NCBI GenBank assembly: GCA_041917755.1
Contig: JAYRWY010000016.1
Coordinates: 159,837 to 223,836 of the forward strand
Origin: RGZA01 sp041917755
Lineage (GTDB): Bacteria; Pseudomonadota; Alphaproteobacteria; UBA9219; RGZA01
Length of the DNA stretch: 64,000 nt
Direction of reading: 5' to 3'
A program made the position numbers and the translations under genes. This document shows, piece by piece, positions 42,230 through 51,062 of the stretch. Position 1 is the stretch's first letter, and every line of letters begins with the position of its first letter. The notes beneath the pieces are model-generated. The model was not told the origin of the DNA and searched no databases. It saw only the letters and a program-made list of their open reading frames with translations.

Positions 42230-42966
42230 GTCGGCGTTTTACGTGCAGCAATCAGGAATTCTTTATTTCCTTCTGCGCCTGTAATCGGGCTTTCAGTTAA
42301 TCCTGTTACTTGCCACTTCATATCCCGCTCTAACCAGGTTTTGATATCAGCGCAGACCTCATCGTGCAATTCCGTATCACGCACTATGCCGCCCTTACCT
42401 ACGCGGTCTTTGCCAACTTCAAATTGCGGCTTAATGAGTGCAACCAACCATGCATTTGCTTTTGCCAGTGAAAGCGCAGCAGGAAGCACGGTTTTTAAAC
42501 TGATGAAGCTGGCATCGCACACCACGATATCTGGCGCTTCAGGAATAAGGATCGCATCAAGCACACGCGCATTGGTTTTTTCCATCACGACAACGGATGG
42601 ATGCTCCCGCAAACTATAAGCCAGCTGGTTATGCCCGACATCAACGGCATATACCTTTTGTGCACCAGCACGCAGCAATACATCCGTGAACCCGCCCGTG
42701 GAGGCCCCTACATCAAGGCAAATCCAACCCGCGGGGTTGATATTGAAATGGGTAAGTGCAGCCGCCAGCTTTACGCCGCCCCGTGACACATAGGGATGAT
42801 CCTTACCCTTTACTTCGATGCTGACATCATCGGTAAACGTAGCACTGGATTTATCAATCCGCTTTGTTGCCACATAGACAAGCCCAGCCATAACCAAGGC
42901 TTGGGCTTTGCTGCGTGTATCCGCCAATCCTTTTTCTACAAGTAATTGGTCGATACGCTTTTTCAC
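42226..42966 (-). CDS. tlyA: TlyA family rRNA methyltransferase (hemolysin A-like)
   Basis: 246 residues: N-terminal S4 RNA-binding domain (RIDQLLVEKGLADTRSKAQALVMAGLVYV) and a FtsJ-type Rossmann methyltransferase with LDVGASTGGFTDVLLRAGA. TlyA 2'-O-methylates C1409 of 16S rRNA (and 23S C1920 in some lineages). It starts 3 bp downstream of ispA's stop. In most alphaproteobacteria dxs lies between ispA and this gene; here it is missing. Confidence 0.92.
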   Translation of the reverse strand: MKKRIDQLLVEKGLADTRSKAQALVMAGLVYVATKRIDKSSATFTDDVSIEVKGKDHPYVSRGGVKLAAALTHFNINPAGWICLDVGASTGGFTDVLLRAGAQKVYAVDVGHNQLAYSLREHPSVVVMEKTNARVLDAILIPEAPDIVVCDASFISLKTVLPAALSLAKANAWLVALIKPQFEVGKDRVGKGGIVRDTELHDEVCADIKTWLERDMKWQVTGLTESPITGAEGNKEFLIAARKTPT

Positions 42967-42969
42967 AAT

Positions 42970-43869
42970 TTAAAATTCGCGTTCAACAACGAAGCGGGCA
43001 ACTTGTTCCAGATGCTTGGCACGACCTTCGAAGATGGCCAGATGCTTTGCAGCCTGATCGGAAAGCAGATTAGCCTGTGAACGTGCACGCTCTGCACCCA
43101 AGATGGATACAAAGGTAGCTTTGCCTGCTTTTTCATCGCGCTGTACAGGCTTACCGGTTTTGGCTTCATTGCCTTCGGCATCCAACAAATCATCAATAAT
43201 CTGGAATGCGAGGCCCAAATCATGTGCATAGGCACGCAAGGCGCTGCGTTGTGGAGGCGATGCCTTACCAAGAATTGCACCCATTTCACATGACACGGCA
43301 ATCAATTCACCGGTCTTCATACGTTGCAAGCGGGTGATGGCGCCGATGTCGAGCGATGTGGTTTCTGCAATGAGATCGAGCATCTGTCCGCCGACCATAC
43401 CATTCGCACCGGAAGCTTTTGCCAGTGCAGTCACTAGCGCGCAGCGCACATTAGGGTCTTCATGGGTTTCTGGGTTTGATAAAATTTCGAAGGCATAGGT
43501 GAGCAATGCATCACCGGCCAAAATGGCAGTGGCGTCATCAAACTTTTTATGAACGGTTGGATAGCCACGGCGCAAATCAGAGTTATCCATTGCAGGCAAG
43601 TCATCATGAATGAGTGAGTAGCAATGAACAAATTCAACTGCAGATGCGGCGCGAAGTGCCGAACGGTCATTCACACCGAATAAATAGGCCGAACATGTCA
43701 ATAAAAACGGGCGCAGGCGCTTACCACCATTGAGCGAGCCATAACGCATGGCATCGAATAGTTTGCGTTCTGCAATGCCGGCTTCTGGCAGCAGATATGC
43801 CATCATTTTTTCTACTTCGCTGGCGGCATCGGACATCGCATTTTTTAAATCTTGGCTCAAGGAAGGCAT
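42970..43869 (-). CDS. ispA: Polyprenyl (farnesyl/geranyl) diphosphate synthase
   Basis: Trans-prenyltransferase of 299 residues making farnesyl diphosphate. First aspartate-rich motif DDLPAMDNSDLRRG (DDxxxxD), second DDLLD, with a substrate-binding K in GGKRLRPFLL. A Gly/Ser of the sequence YSLIHDDLP belongs to the same motif. Precursor for quinones and undecaprenyl phosphate. Downstream of xseB (41 bp) and 3 bp before tlyA. Confidence 0.93.
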   Translation of the reverse strand: MPSLSQDLKNAMSDAASEVEKMMAYLLPEAGIAERKLFDAMRYGSLNGGKRLRPFLLTCSAYLFGVNDRSALRAASAVEFVHCYSLIHDDLPAMDNSDLRRGYPTVHKKFDDATAILAGDALLTYAFEILSNPETHEDPNVRCALVTALAKASGANGMVGGQMLDLIAETTSLDIGAITRLQRMKTGELIAVSCEMGAILGKASPPQRSALRAYAHDLGLAFQIIDDLLDAEGNEAKTGKPVQRDEKAGKATFVSILGAERARSQANLLSDQAAKHLAIFEGRAKHLEQVARFVVEREF

Positions 43870-43910
43870 CAGGATCGTCCTATTGGTTTAATGTGGGATG
43901 TAAGTGTGGA

Positions 43911-44177
43911 TTAATCGAGCTTGGCAGGTTCGCGTTTAAGACTACCATCATCGGCGATGCTGATTTTCTCGACGGTTAATTGTGCTTCGCGAAGTTTGGT
44001 TTCGCAGTGACGGCGAAGCGCCGCACCACGTTCATACGCAGCGACCGATTCATCAAGCTTGGTTTTTCCGTCTTCCAGATTGCGAACAATTTTTTCAAGC
44101 TCGACCATTGCATCTTCAAAGCTTAAGGAAGCCAGAGCATCCGGTGTGGTCGATTGTTTGGAGGAGTTGCTAGCCAT
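43911..44177 (-). CDS. xseB: Exodeoxyribonuclease VII small subunit
   Basis: 88 residues with the family signature SFEDAMVELEKIVRNLEDGKTKLDESVAAYERGAALRRHCETKL, the helical hairpin that binds XseA. First gene of the xseB-ispA-tlyA minus-strand operon; XseA is not in this window. Confidence 0.95.
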   Translation of the reverse strand: MASNSSKQSTTPDALASLSFEDAMVELEKIVRNLEDGKTKLDESVAAYERGAALRRHCETKLREAQLTVEKISIADDGSLKREPAKLD

Positions 44178-44395
44178 GACTCATTCGGTTTTAATTTTTG
44201 TGGGAATGGGAACATAAACTAAAAGAACGGGCGCTCGCAAATTTTTAAAATACCACCCCTAAGCTGCATCATATTTTTTATAGTTATTCCAATGACTTAT
44301 AGTGGTGACGGGTTAAATTTAGCTGGAATCCGTATTATTCTGGTAATTTATAGCCACATTATATATGTATCTGCCGCATAAGGTACTTGCATTAA

Positions 44396-44414
44396 GTGTA
44401 CCATTTTAGTACAC
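44396..44414 (+). promoter_or_regulatory. Perfect palindrome upstream of the SUF regulator, probable operator
   Basis: GTGTAC (44396-44401), 7-bp spacer CATTTTA... and GTACAC (44409-44414) form a perfect inverted repeat just 8 bp before the start codon of the Rrf2-type regulator, flanked by ATTAAG on each side. Such a site overlapping the ribosome-binding or -10 region is typical of autoregulation by IscR/SUF regulators. An additional GGTAC (44382-44386) / GTACC (44398-44402) repeat overlaps it. A TATATA at about 44358-44365 could be the -10 box. Confidence 0.55.
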
Positions 44415-44421
44415 ATTAAGC

Positions 44422-44913
44422 ATGGTTCGTCTCAGCAAACTTACAGATTACGCCGTTGTCCTGCTCACCCAGATGGTGCGTCGGGATGGGAAGATTGCGA
44501 CTACCGCTATTCTTGCCGAAATCACCGGCCTGCCCCACCCCACCGTTTCCAAGGTATTGAAGCGATTGACCAAAACCGGATTGCTGGTAGCACAACGTGG
44601 TGCAACCGGCGGGTATGCGCTAGCTCGTTCTGCTGAAGACATCTCGGTTGCTGATATCGTGATTGCGCTGGATGGACCAATTGCTCTTACCGATTGCACC
44701 GAGGATTCCCATCAATCATGCCAGATGGAAAGAAACTGCCCCATCAATGGTCATTGGAACCGGGTTAATCTAGCGATACGAGATGCGTTACAAAGTGTCA
44801 CCTTGGCTGAAATGGCCAATGACATTCAATCCTTCATGAAGCCAGCAACTATGAAGGCCAATGAAAAACGCGGCAATGAAAAAGTAGCCATAGCCGCAAC
44901 AAAATATCAGTGA
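44422..44913 (+). CDS. Rrf2/IscR-family regulator of the SUF operon
   Basis: 163 residues: winged helix-turn-helix (about 5-65) with DYAVVLLTQMVRR and PHPTVSKVLKRLTKTGLLVAQRGATGGYALA, then three cysteines C92, C100 and C106, near-IscR spacing, that can hold an Fe-S cluster. First gene of the operon, 7 bp before sufB. By family, it represses suf when the cluster is present and lets it run under iron starvation or oxidative stress. Could be called SufR- or IscR-like; the SUF regulator TIGR02944 group fits best. Confidence 0.9.
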   Translation: MVRLSKLTDYAVVLLTQMVRRDGKIATTAILAEITGLPHPTVSKVLKRLTKTGLLVAQRGATGGYALARSAEDISVADIVIALDGPIALTDCTEDSHQSCQMERNCPINGHWNRVNLAIRDALQSVTLAEMANDIQSFMKPATMKANEKRGNEKVAIAATKYQ

Positions 44914-44920
44914 GAATATT

Positions 44921-46405
44921 ATGACCGGCGTCGACGAATTATCGGGCAAAGCCCGAACCCTTTCCGAATTAAAGCCGCTAACCGATAAGGGTTATGCGCA
45001 GGGCTTTGTGACGGATATCGAGCAGGAATTCGCGCCAAAGGGTCTGAGCGAAGATACTATCCACTTTATTTCAAAGAAAAAGAATGAACCCCAATGGCTA
45101 TTGGAATGGCGATTAAAAGCCTATCGTCATTGGCTCACCATGGAGGAGCCGGATTGGGCAAAACTCAATCATCCGCCGATTGATTATCAGGATGCGTATT
45201 ATTACGCCGCACCAAAAAAGAAAGACAAACTGAAAAGTCTTGACGAAGTTGACCCGCAACTTTTGGAAACTTACAAAAAATTAGGCATCCCTATCAGCGA
45301 GCAGGAAATTTTAGCAGGCGTGGAACCACGCATTGCCGTGGATGCCGTATTCGATAGCGTATCGGTTGCCACCACGTTCAAAAAGAAGCTGGAAGATATT
45401 GGCGTGATTTTCTGCGCCATCAGCGAAGCCGTGCAAAAATATCCCGATCTAGTGAAACAGTATTTGGGCAGCGTGGTTCCCTATTCCGACAATTATTTTG
45501 CAACATTGAACTGCGCGGTATTCACCGATGGTTCATTTGTATATATCCCAAAGGGCGTGCGTTGCCCGATGGAACTGTCTACCTATTTCCGCATTAATGC
45601 AGAAAATACAGGACAATTTGAACGCACCCTCATTATTGCAGATGAAGGTTCGTATGTATCGTATTTAGAAGGCTGCACTGCCCCAAAACGCGATGAAAAC
45701 CAATTACATGCAGCAGTGGTAGAACTGGTTGCTCACGATAATGCACAGATTAAATATTCCACCGTGCAAAACTGGTATCCCGGTGATGAAAACGGCAAGG
45801 GCGGTATTTATAATTTTGTGACCAAGCGCGGCGCGTGCCGTGGCCATCACTCCAAAATTTCGTGGACACAGGTTGAAACCGGCAGCGCCATTACATGGAA
45901 ATATCCAAGCTGCATTTTGCAAGGCGATCATTCAGTTGGTGAATTTTATTCGGTTGCGATGACCAACCATTTCCAGCAAGCCGATACAGGCACCAAGATG
46001 ATTCATATCGGCAAGAACACGAAGTCGACTATTGTTTCAAAAGGCATCTCGGCTGGTAAAAGCCAGAACACCTACCGCGGGCTGGTCAAAATTCTTCCAA
46101 AAGCCGTTGGCGCACGTAACCATACGCAATGCGATAGCTTGCTGATTGGTGATATGTGCGGCGCGCATACCATTCCGTATATTGAAAGCAAAAATCGTAG
46201 TGCGCGATTGGAGCATGAAGCAACCACGTCGAAGATTTCTGAAGACCAGCTCTTTTACTGCCGTCAACGCGGACTATCTCAAGAAGATGCGGTTGGCATG
46301 ATTGTAAATGGATTCTGCAAGGAAGTATTAAACGAGCTACCCATGGAATTTGCCGTGGAAGCACAAAAATTATTAAGCATCAGTTTAGAAGGAAGCGTTG
46401 GATGA
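44921..46405 (+). CDS. sufB: Fe-S cluster assembly scaffold SufB
   Basis: 494 residues; scaffold of the SufBC2D complex on which the cluster is formed. Conserved: YLEGCTAPKRDENQLHAAVVELVAHDNAQIKYSTVQNWYPGD, CRGHHSKISWTQVETGSAITWKYPSC and DSLLIGDMCGAHTIPYIESKN (the cluster cysteine, C405 in E. coli, is the C of DMCGAH). Start ATG 44921. Confidence 0.96.
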   Translation: MTGVDELSGKARTLSELKPLTDKGYAQGFVTDIEQEFAPKGLSEDTIHFISKKKNEPQWLLEWRLKAYRHWLTMEEPDWAKLNHPPIDYQDAYYYAAPKKKDKLKSLDEVDPQLLETYKKLGIPISEQEILAGVEPRIAVDAVFDSVSVATTFKKKLEDIGVIFCAISEAVQKYPDLVKQYLGSVVPYSDNYFATLNCAVFTDGSFVYIPKGVRCPMELSTYFRINAENTGQFERTLIIADEGSYVSYLEGCTAPKRDENQLHAAVVELVAHDNAQIKYSTVQNWYPGDENGKGGIYNFVTKRGACRGHHSKISWTQVETGSAITWKYPSCILQGDHSVGEFYSVAMTNHFQQADTGTKMIHIGKNTKSTIVSKGISAGKSQNTYRGLVKILPKAVGARNHTQCDSLLIGDMCGAHTIPYIESKNRSARLEHEATTSKISEDQLFYCRQRGLSQEDAVGMIVNGFCKEVLNELPMEFAVEAQKLLSISLEGSVG

Positions 46406-47160
46406 GCAATCCTATTTTACAAATCAAAAATCTTCACGCACGTGTAGAAGAAAAAGAAATTTTAAAGGGCATCAACCTCACGATTAATGCCGGTGAAGTG
46501 CATGCCATAATGGGTCCCAATGGATCTGGCAAAAGCACCTTGTCCTATATCCTCGCTGGACGTGAAGGTTATGAAATCACCGATGGTGAAGTGTTGTTTA
46601 AAGGCAAAGATTTGCTAAGCCTAGAGCCAGAAGAACGCGCGGCAGCCGGTGTATTCCTTGGCTTTCAATATCCGGTAGAAATTCCAGGCGTATCAAACAT
46701 TGTGTTTTTAAAAACCTGCGTGAATTCCGTGCGCAAAGCACGCGGGCTTTCCGAATATGATGCAATCAAGTTCCTTCGAATTGTTCGCGAAAAAGCCGCC
46801 ACATTGAATATGGACGAAGCGATGTTAAAGCGCAGCGTGAATGTTGGTTTCTCCGGCGGCGAAAAGAAACGCGCTGAAATTTTACAAATGGCATTGTTTG
46901 AACCAAGCCTTGCGGTGCTTGATGAAACCGATAGCGGCTTGGATATCGACGCTTTGAAAGTTGTATCGGACGGTGTGAATGCCCTTCGTGCGCCTGACCG
47001 CGCAATGCTGGTCATCACCCATTACCAACGTTTACTTAATCACATCGTACCCGACGTAGTGCATGTGATGGCAGCAGGACGCATTCAGGAATCCGGTGGC
47101 CGCGAATTGGCACAAAAGTTAGAGGCCAAGGGCTACGCTGACTACATCAAAGCAGCATAG
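46402..47160 (+). CDS. sufC: SUF ATPase SufC
   Basis: ABC-type ATPase of 252 residues powering the SufBCD scaffold. Walker A GPNGSGKST (about 38-46), Q-loop GFQYPVEIPG, signature SGGEKKRAEILQMALF, Walker B LAVLDETDSGLDI. The start overlaps the sufB stop (ATGA), and sufD follows after 7 bp. Confidence 0.96.
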   Translation: MSNPILQIKNLHARVEEKEILKGINLTINAGEVHAIMGPNGSGKSTLSYILAGREGYEITDGEVLFKGKDLLSLEPEERAAAGVFLGFQYPVEIPGVSNIVFLKTCVNSVRKARGLSEYDAIKFLRIVREKAATLNMDEAMLKRSVNVGFSGGEKKRAEILQMALFEPSLAVLDETDSGLDIDALKVVSDGVNALRAPDRAMLVITHYQRLLNHIVPDVVHVMAAGRIQESGGRELAQKLEAKGYADYIKAA

Positions 47161-47167
47161 GCATACG

Positions 47168-48478
47168 ATGCAAACGGCACTTAAAATTCCAGTATTTTTA
47201 TCTGAACGCACCCCTAACGGAATGCTGCCACAGGATTTGCCCGGGCTGCATCAACCGTGGTTGCTACACAAACGCGATGCGGCACTTAAACGCTTTTTAA
47301 AAAATGGTCTACCAACTGCACATGATGAAGATTGGCGGTATACGTCGCTCAGTGCCATTGAAAAGCAGCCCTTAAAGCAAGCCAGCAATAGCCAAAGCGC
47401 TGTTGCACCATTAATGCTAACCGATAAGCCATGCGGCCGAGCGGTGTTTGTAAATGGTGTATTGGATACTCAATTATCAGAATTGAATAATTTGCCATCC
47501 GGATTATCCGTGTCATCGGTTCGTGCCAAACTGCAAGATATGAAGTCAGAACAAACAGGTATGTTCCGCGATTTGGCAGGCAGTGATACTTGGCATGATC
47601 TGAACTTAGCCTTATTTGATGATGGCGCAGTAATTGAAGTAGCACCCGGGGCGATCATTGAACAACCTTTAGAGGTTATTTGCCTGTCAACCGTGCAAAC
47701 AGATGCCACGGCTTACCATGCATGCAATTTTATTCATTTAGGTGCTGGGTCCAACCTCAAAATCTATAAATCCAAAGCGTCAACAGCCAATACCACCACA
47801 TTTTCAACGCATATGAACCGTATCACGTTGGATAAGGGCGCAACATTGGAGCGTATTGTATTAAGCCAGCATTCGCAGGCGGCTATCACCTTCATTCATG
47901 ATGATGTTGTATTACAAGAAGGTGCATCGTTTAAAAAAACCGCACTAAATCTGGGTGGCAAACTTACACGGCAAAAAACCACCATCAGCATCAATGGGGA
48001 AAACGCCCATGCCTCACTAGGCGGGCTTAGCTATACCACGCATGATGGCACCACTGATGTGGTGGTAGATATGCGCCATAACGCGCCAAACACAAACAGC
48101 AAGCAACTCATCCGTTCTATGGCGACCGATAAATCACGTGCTGTCTTTCAAGGTAAAATTACTGTCGCTAAAGCTGCGCAGAAAACCGATGCTGCACAAA
48201 ACCACCAGGGCATGTTGCTTTCGGATACCGCAGAAATAGATGCCAAGCCATCACTTGAAATTTATGCTGATGATGTGAAATGCAGCCATGGCAATACCTG
48301 CGGCGCATTAGATGAAACATCCCTATTCTATCTACGTTCACGCGGTATTCCACGTCATGAAGCGGAGCAGTTATTACAACAAGCTTTTATCGCTGAGCTT
48401 TTTGAAGAATACGATGACAGTTTGAAGGAAACGTTGATGGCGCGTATTAGCCAAGCCATGACAGTGGAGGGCATATGA
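47168..48478 (+). CDS. sufD: Fe-S cluster assembly protein SufD
   Basis: 436 residues, paralogue of SufB forming the SufB-SufD heterodimer; helps iron entry. Right-handed beta-helix core with C-terminal signature DDVKCSHGNTCGALDETSLFYLRSRGIPRHEAEQLL; the His of KCSHGNT corresponds to the functional H360 in E. coli SufD. The stop overlaps the sufS start (ATGA). Confidence 0.94.
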   Translation: MQTALKIPVFLSERTPNGMLPQDLPGLHQPWLLHKRDAALKRFLKNGLPTAHDEDWRYTSLSAIEKQPLKQASNSQSAVAPLMLTDKPCGRAVFVNGVLDTQLSELNNLPSGLSVSSVRAKLQDMKSEQTGMFRDLAGSDTWHDLNLALFDDGAVIEVAPGAIIEQPLEVICLSTVQTDATAYHACNFIHLGAGSNLKIYKSKASTANTTTFSTHMNRITLDKGATLERIVLSQHSQAAITFIHDDVVLQEGASFKKTALNLGGKLTRQKTTISINGENAHASLGGLSYTTHDGTTDVVVDMRHNAPNTNSKQLIRSMATDKSRAVFQGKITVAKAAQKTDAAQNHQGMLLSDTAEIDAKPSLEIYADDVKCSHGNTCGALDETSLFYLRSRGIPRHEAEQLLQQAFIAELFEEYDDSLKETLMARISQAMTVEGI

Positions 48479-49734
48479 CCACTGCTCATGAACTCTTTGC
48501 ATGCTCGGCACCACAAACATTCAGCGCAGAGAAATACCGCGCGGATTTTCCAGCACTGCAGCAAGATGTGCATGGTGTGCCGCTGGTTTTTTTAGACAAC
48601 GCCGCCAGCGCACAAAAGCCAAAACAGGTTTTAGAGACGATCACCCGTCTATATTCCAAAGATTATGCCAATGTGCATCGCGGTGTTCATACCCTTAGCC
48701 AACGTTCAACCGATGCATTTGAACGCGCACGCGAAACCGTGCGCCGGTTTATCAATGCAAAAAGCAGTGATGAGGTTATTTTCACCAGAGGCGCAACGGA
48801 ATCCATCAATCTGGTTGCTTATTCATGGGGCCGCACATTTTTGAAACGCGGCGATGAAGTATTGATTACCGAGCTGGAACACCATGCCAATATTGTACCA
48901 TGGCAAATTCTGGAAAAAGAAATTGGTATCGTTTTAAAGCCCGTGCGTATCGAAGATAATGGCGATGTGCTTATTGAGCATGTTCTGTCGGCGATTAGCC
49001 CAAATACCAAATTAATAAGTGTTGCGCATGTATCCAACGCGCTGGGCACCGTATTGCCGGTTGAAGCGATTATTGCCGCCGCAAAGGCAAAAAACATTCC
49101 CGTATTGCTGGATGGCTGTCAGGCCATTTCGCATATGCGGGTTGATGTACAAAAACTGGGTTGTGATTTTTATGCATTCTCCAGCCACAAACTATATGGC
49201 CCAACAGGTATTGGCGTATTATGGGGCAGAAAAGAACTCCTCAATAAAATGCCGCCATACCAAACGGGCGGCGATATGATTGAAGTAGTGAGCTTTAAGG
49301 GTACAACCTTTAAACAAGCTCCTCATCGTTTTGAAGCAGGTACACCTGCGATTGCAGAAGTGGTTGGATTGGGCTCCGCGATTGAATATATCTCCACCAT
49401 CGGGATTGAGCGCATCGCAGCCTATGAACATGAATTGCTGGAATATGCGACACAGCAATTATCGCGCATTAATTCACTTAAAATTATTGGCACTGCGCCC
49501 AATAAGGCGTCCATCATTTCATTTGTGATGGAAAATGCCCATCCACATGACATTGGCACCATTTTGGATAGACACGGCATTGCTGTGCGCGCAGGACACC
49601 ATTGCGCACAACCATTGATGGAACGCCTTGGCGTAGTGGCAACTACTCGTGCATCATTTGCCTTTTATAATACCTTTGCAGATGTTGACGCATTGGTGTC
49701 TGGCATTAAAAAAGTTCAGGAGATATTTGGATGA
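48475..49734 (+). CDS. sufS: Cysteine desulfurase SufS
   Basis: Class II PLP-dependent desulfurase mobilising sulfur from cysteine. 419 residues; PLP lysine K239 in FSSHKLYGPTG, catalytic cysteine C377 in VRAGHHCAQPLMERLG, and HH at 135-136. The absence of sufE nearby fits activation by SufU. Overlaps sufD and sufU by 4 bp each. Confidence 0.95.
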   Translation: MTTAHELFACSAPQTFSAEKYRADFPALQQDVHGVPLVFLDNAASAQKPKQVLETITRLYSKDYANVHRGVHTLSQRSTDAFERARETVRRFINAKSSDEVIFTRGATESINLVAYSWGRTFLKRGDEVLITELEHHANIVPWQILEKEIGIVLKPVRIEDNGDVLIEHVLSAISPNTKLISVAHVSNALGTVLPVEAIIAAAKAKNIPVLLDGCQAISHMRVDVQKLGCDFYAFSSHKLYGPTGIGVLWGRKELLNKMPPYQTGGDMIEVVSFKGTTFKQAPHRFEAGTPAIAEVVGLGSAIEYISTIGIERIAAYEHELLEYATQQLSRINSLKIIGTAPNKASIISFVMENAHPHDIGTILDRHGIAVRAGHHCAQPLMERLGVVATTRASFAFYNTFADVDALVSGIKKVQEIFG

Positions 49735-50234
49735 CCAGCAACGCCGCAGAGCTGCGCGATTTGTATCAGGAACTTATTCTTGATCATGGCCGTACGCCAC
49801 GTAACCGCCGCAAACCGGATGATGCCAACCGCGAAGCTTTGGGCCACAACCCGATGTGCGGTGACAAAATGACCATTTATCTGAAACTAGCCGAGCATGA
49901 CTCGCTAATTGAAGATGTCGCATTTGAAGGACAAGGCTGCGCGATTTCAACGGCATCGGCCTCCATGATGACAGAAATTTTAAAAGGCAAGACGGCCGCG
50001 CAGGCGCAGGAAATTTTTGATTATTTCCATACCCTTTGTACGACTGACCACGCATCGCCACCAACTCATGTTGGCCCCGATGATTTAGACAGGCTGGATG
50101 CATTATCTGGCGTGCGCCAATTTCCCATCCGCGTGAAATGCGCAACGCTCGCCTGGCATGCCATGCAGGCAGCTTTATGCCCAGCTGGTATGCGCCAAAA
50201 CCAAGTTAGCTCCGAGGCAGATGAAATCAAATGA
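49731..50234 (+). CDS. sufU: SufU-type sulfurtransferase/zinc-binding IscU homologue
   Basis: 167 residues of the SufU (NifU-like) family. Zn/sulfur ligands C43 and D45 in MCGDKM, C70 in GQGCAIS, and C137 in PIRVKCATLAW, matching the C41, D43, C66, C128 pattern of Bacillus SufU. The insertion that separates SufU from IscU (residues about 110-135, LDRLDALSGVRQ) is present, so it is SufU rather than IscU. Accepts sulfur from SufS. Overlaps sufT by 4 bp. Confidence 0.9.
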   Translation: MTSNAAELRDLYQELILDHGRTPRNRRKPDDANREALGHNPMCGDKMTIYLKLAEHDSLIEDVAFEGQGCAISTASASMMTEILKGKTAAQAQEIFDYFHTLCTTDHASPPTHVGPDDLDRLDALSGVRQFPIRVKCATLAWHAMQAALCPAGMRQNQVSSEADEIK

Positions 50235-50590
50235 GCGACGTAGCAGCCACCACAGAACCAACCCTGAGCCGCGAAGAAGAAGTGCGCCAAGGTATCATTC
50301 GCGTTATCAAGACGGTATTTGATCCGGAAATTCCGGTTGATATTTATGAGCTGGGCTTGATTTACGGAATTGATTTGGAACAACAGGATGATGGCCAGTT
50401 TAAAGCCCATATCCGTATGACGCTCACCACGCCCAACTGCCCATCAGCCGCCGAATTGCCAGCAGCCGCGCAGAACGTCACGGAAACCGTGGAAGGCGTG
50501 AGCAGCGCCACTGTTGAAATCGTGTGGGAGCCCGCATGGGACAGAGATAAAATGAGCGAGGAAGCCCGTTTGAGCCTTGGTTTTTTCTAA
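50231..50590 (+). CDS. sufT: SUF system protein SufT (MIP18/DUF59)
   Basis: 119 residues, DUF59 fold: VIKTVFDPEIPVDIYELGLIYGIDL, then TLTTPNCPSAAELP with the conserved cysteine, and VEIVWEPAWDRDKMSEEARLSLGFF. SufT assists maturation of Fe-S proteins under high demand. Sits in the SUF operon before sufA. Confidence 0.93.
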   Translation: MSDVAATTEPTLSREEEVRQGIIRVIKTVFDPEIPVDIYELGLIYGIDLEQQDDGQFKAHIRMTLTTPNCPSAAELPAAAQNVTETVEGVSSATVEIVWEPAWDRDKMSEEARLSLGFF

Positions 50591-50610
50591 ATGTGCACTA
50601 GGTGAATGAT

Positions 50611-50991
50611 ATGACCGACCAACAGCCATCAACGCCGCGCCAGAGACCGCAAGCATTTCTCATTACAGAGAATGCCGCAGCACGCATCAAGGCTTTGCTT
50701 GAGCAAAATCAGGCCAATGGACGCACCTTATTGGTAGGCGTAAAAACCAAAGGTTGTTCAGGCCTGAGTTATGATATGCGGTTTGCTGAACCGTCTGAAG
50801 TTCCCAAATTGGCAGAAACCGTAACCCAGCATGGCGTGACCGTGGCCGTTGACCCGCAGGCTGCGATGTTTTTGTTTGGCACGACCATGGATTATGTGGA
50901 AAGCCCATTAAAATCTGGATTCGAGTTTATCAATCCTAATGAAACCGGCCGCTGCGGTTGCGGCGAAAGTTTCACTGTTAAAGAACACTAA
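50611..50991 (+). CDS. sufA: A-type Fe-S carrier SufA
   Basis: 126 residues, HesB/IscA fold: three cluster cysteines visible as TKGCSGLSY, GRCGCGESF. It carries clusters from the SufBCD scaffold to apoproteins. ATG 50611 is preferred: AGGTG precedes it, while the GTG at 50602 overlaps that site. Last gene of the SUF operon. Confidence 0.93.
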   Translation: MTDQQPSTPRQRPQAFLITENAAARIKALLEQNQANGRTLLVGVKTKGCSGLSYDMRFAEPSEVPKLAETVTQHGVTVAVDPQAAMFLFGTTMDYVESPLKSGFEFINPNETGRCGCGESFTVKEH

Positions 50992-51062
50992 TCAACAACG
51001 CGGTTGAGTATGTTGCCCCGATAGTGAGATACTGTGCGCCCACACCTTTGGCACATGTCATT

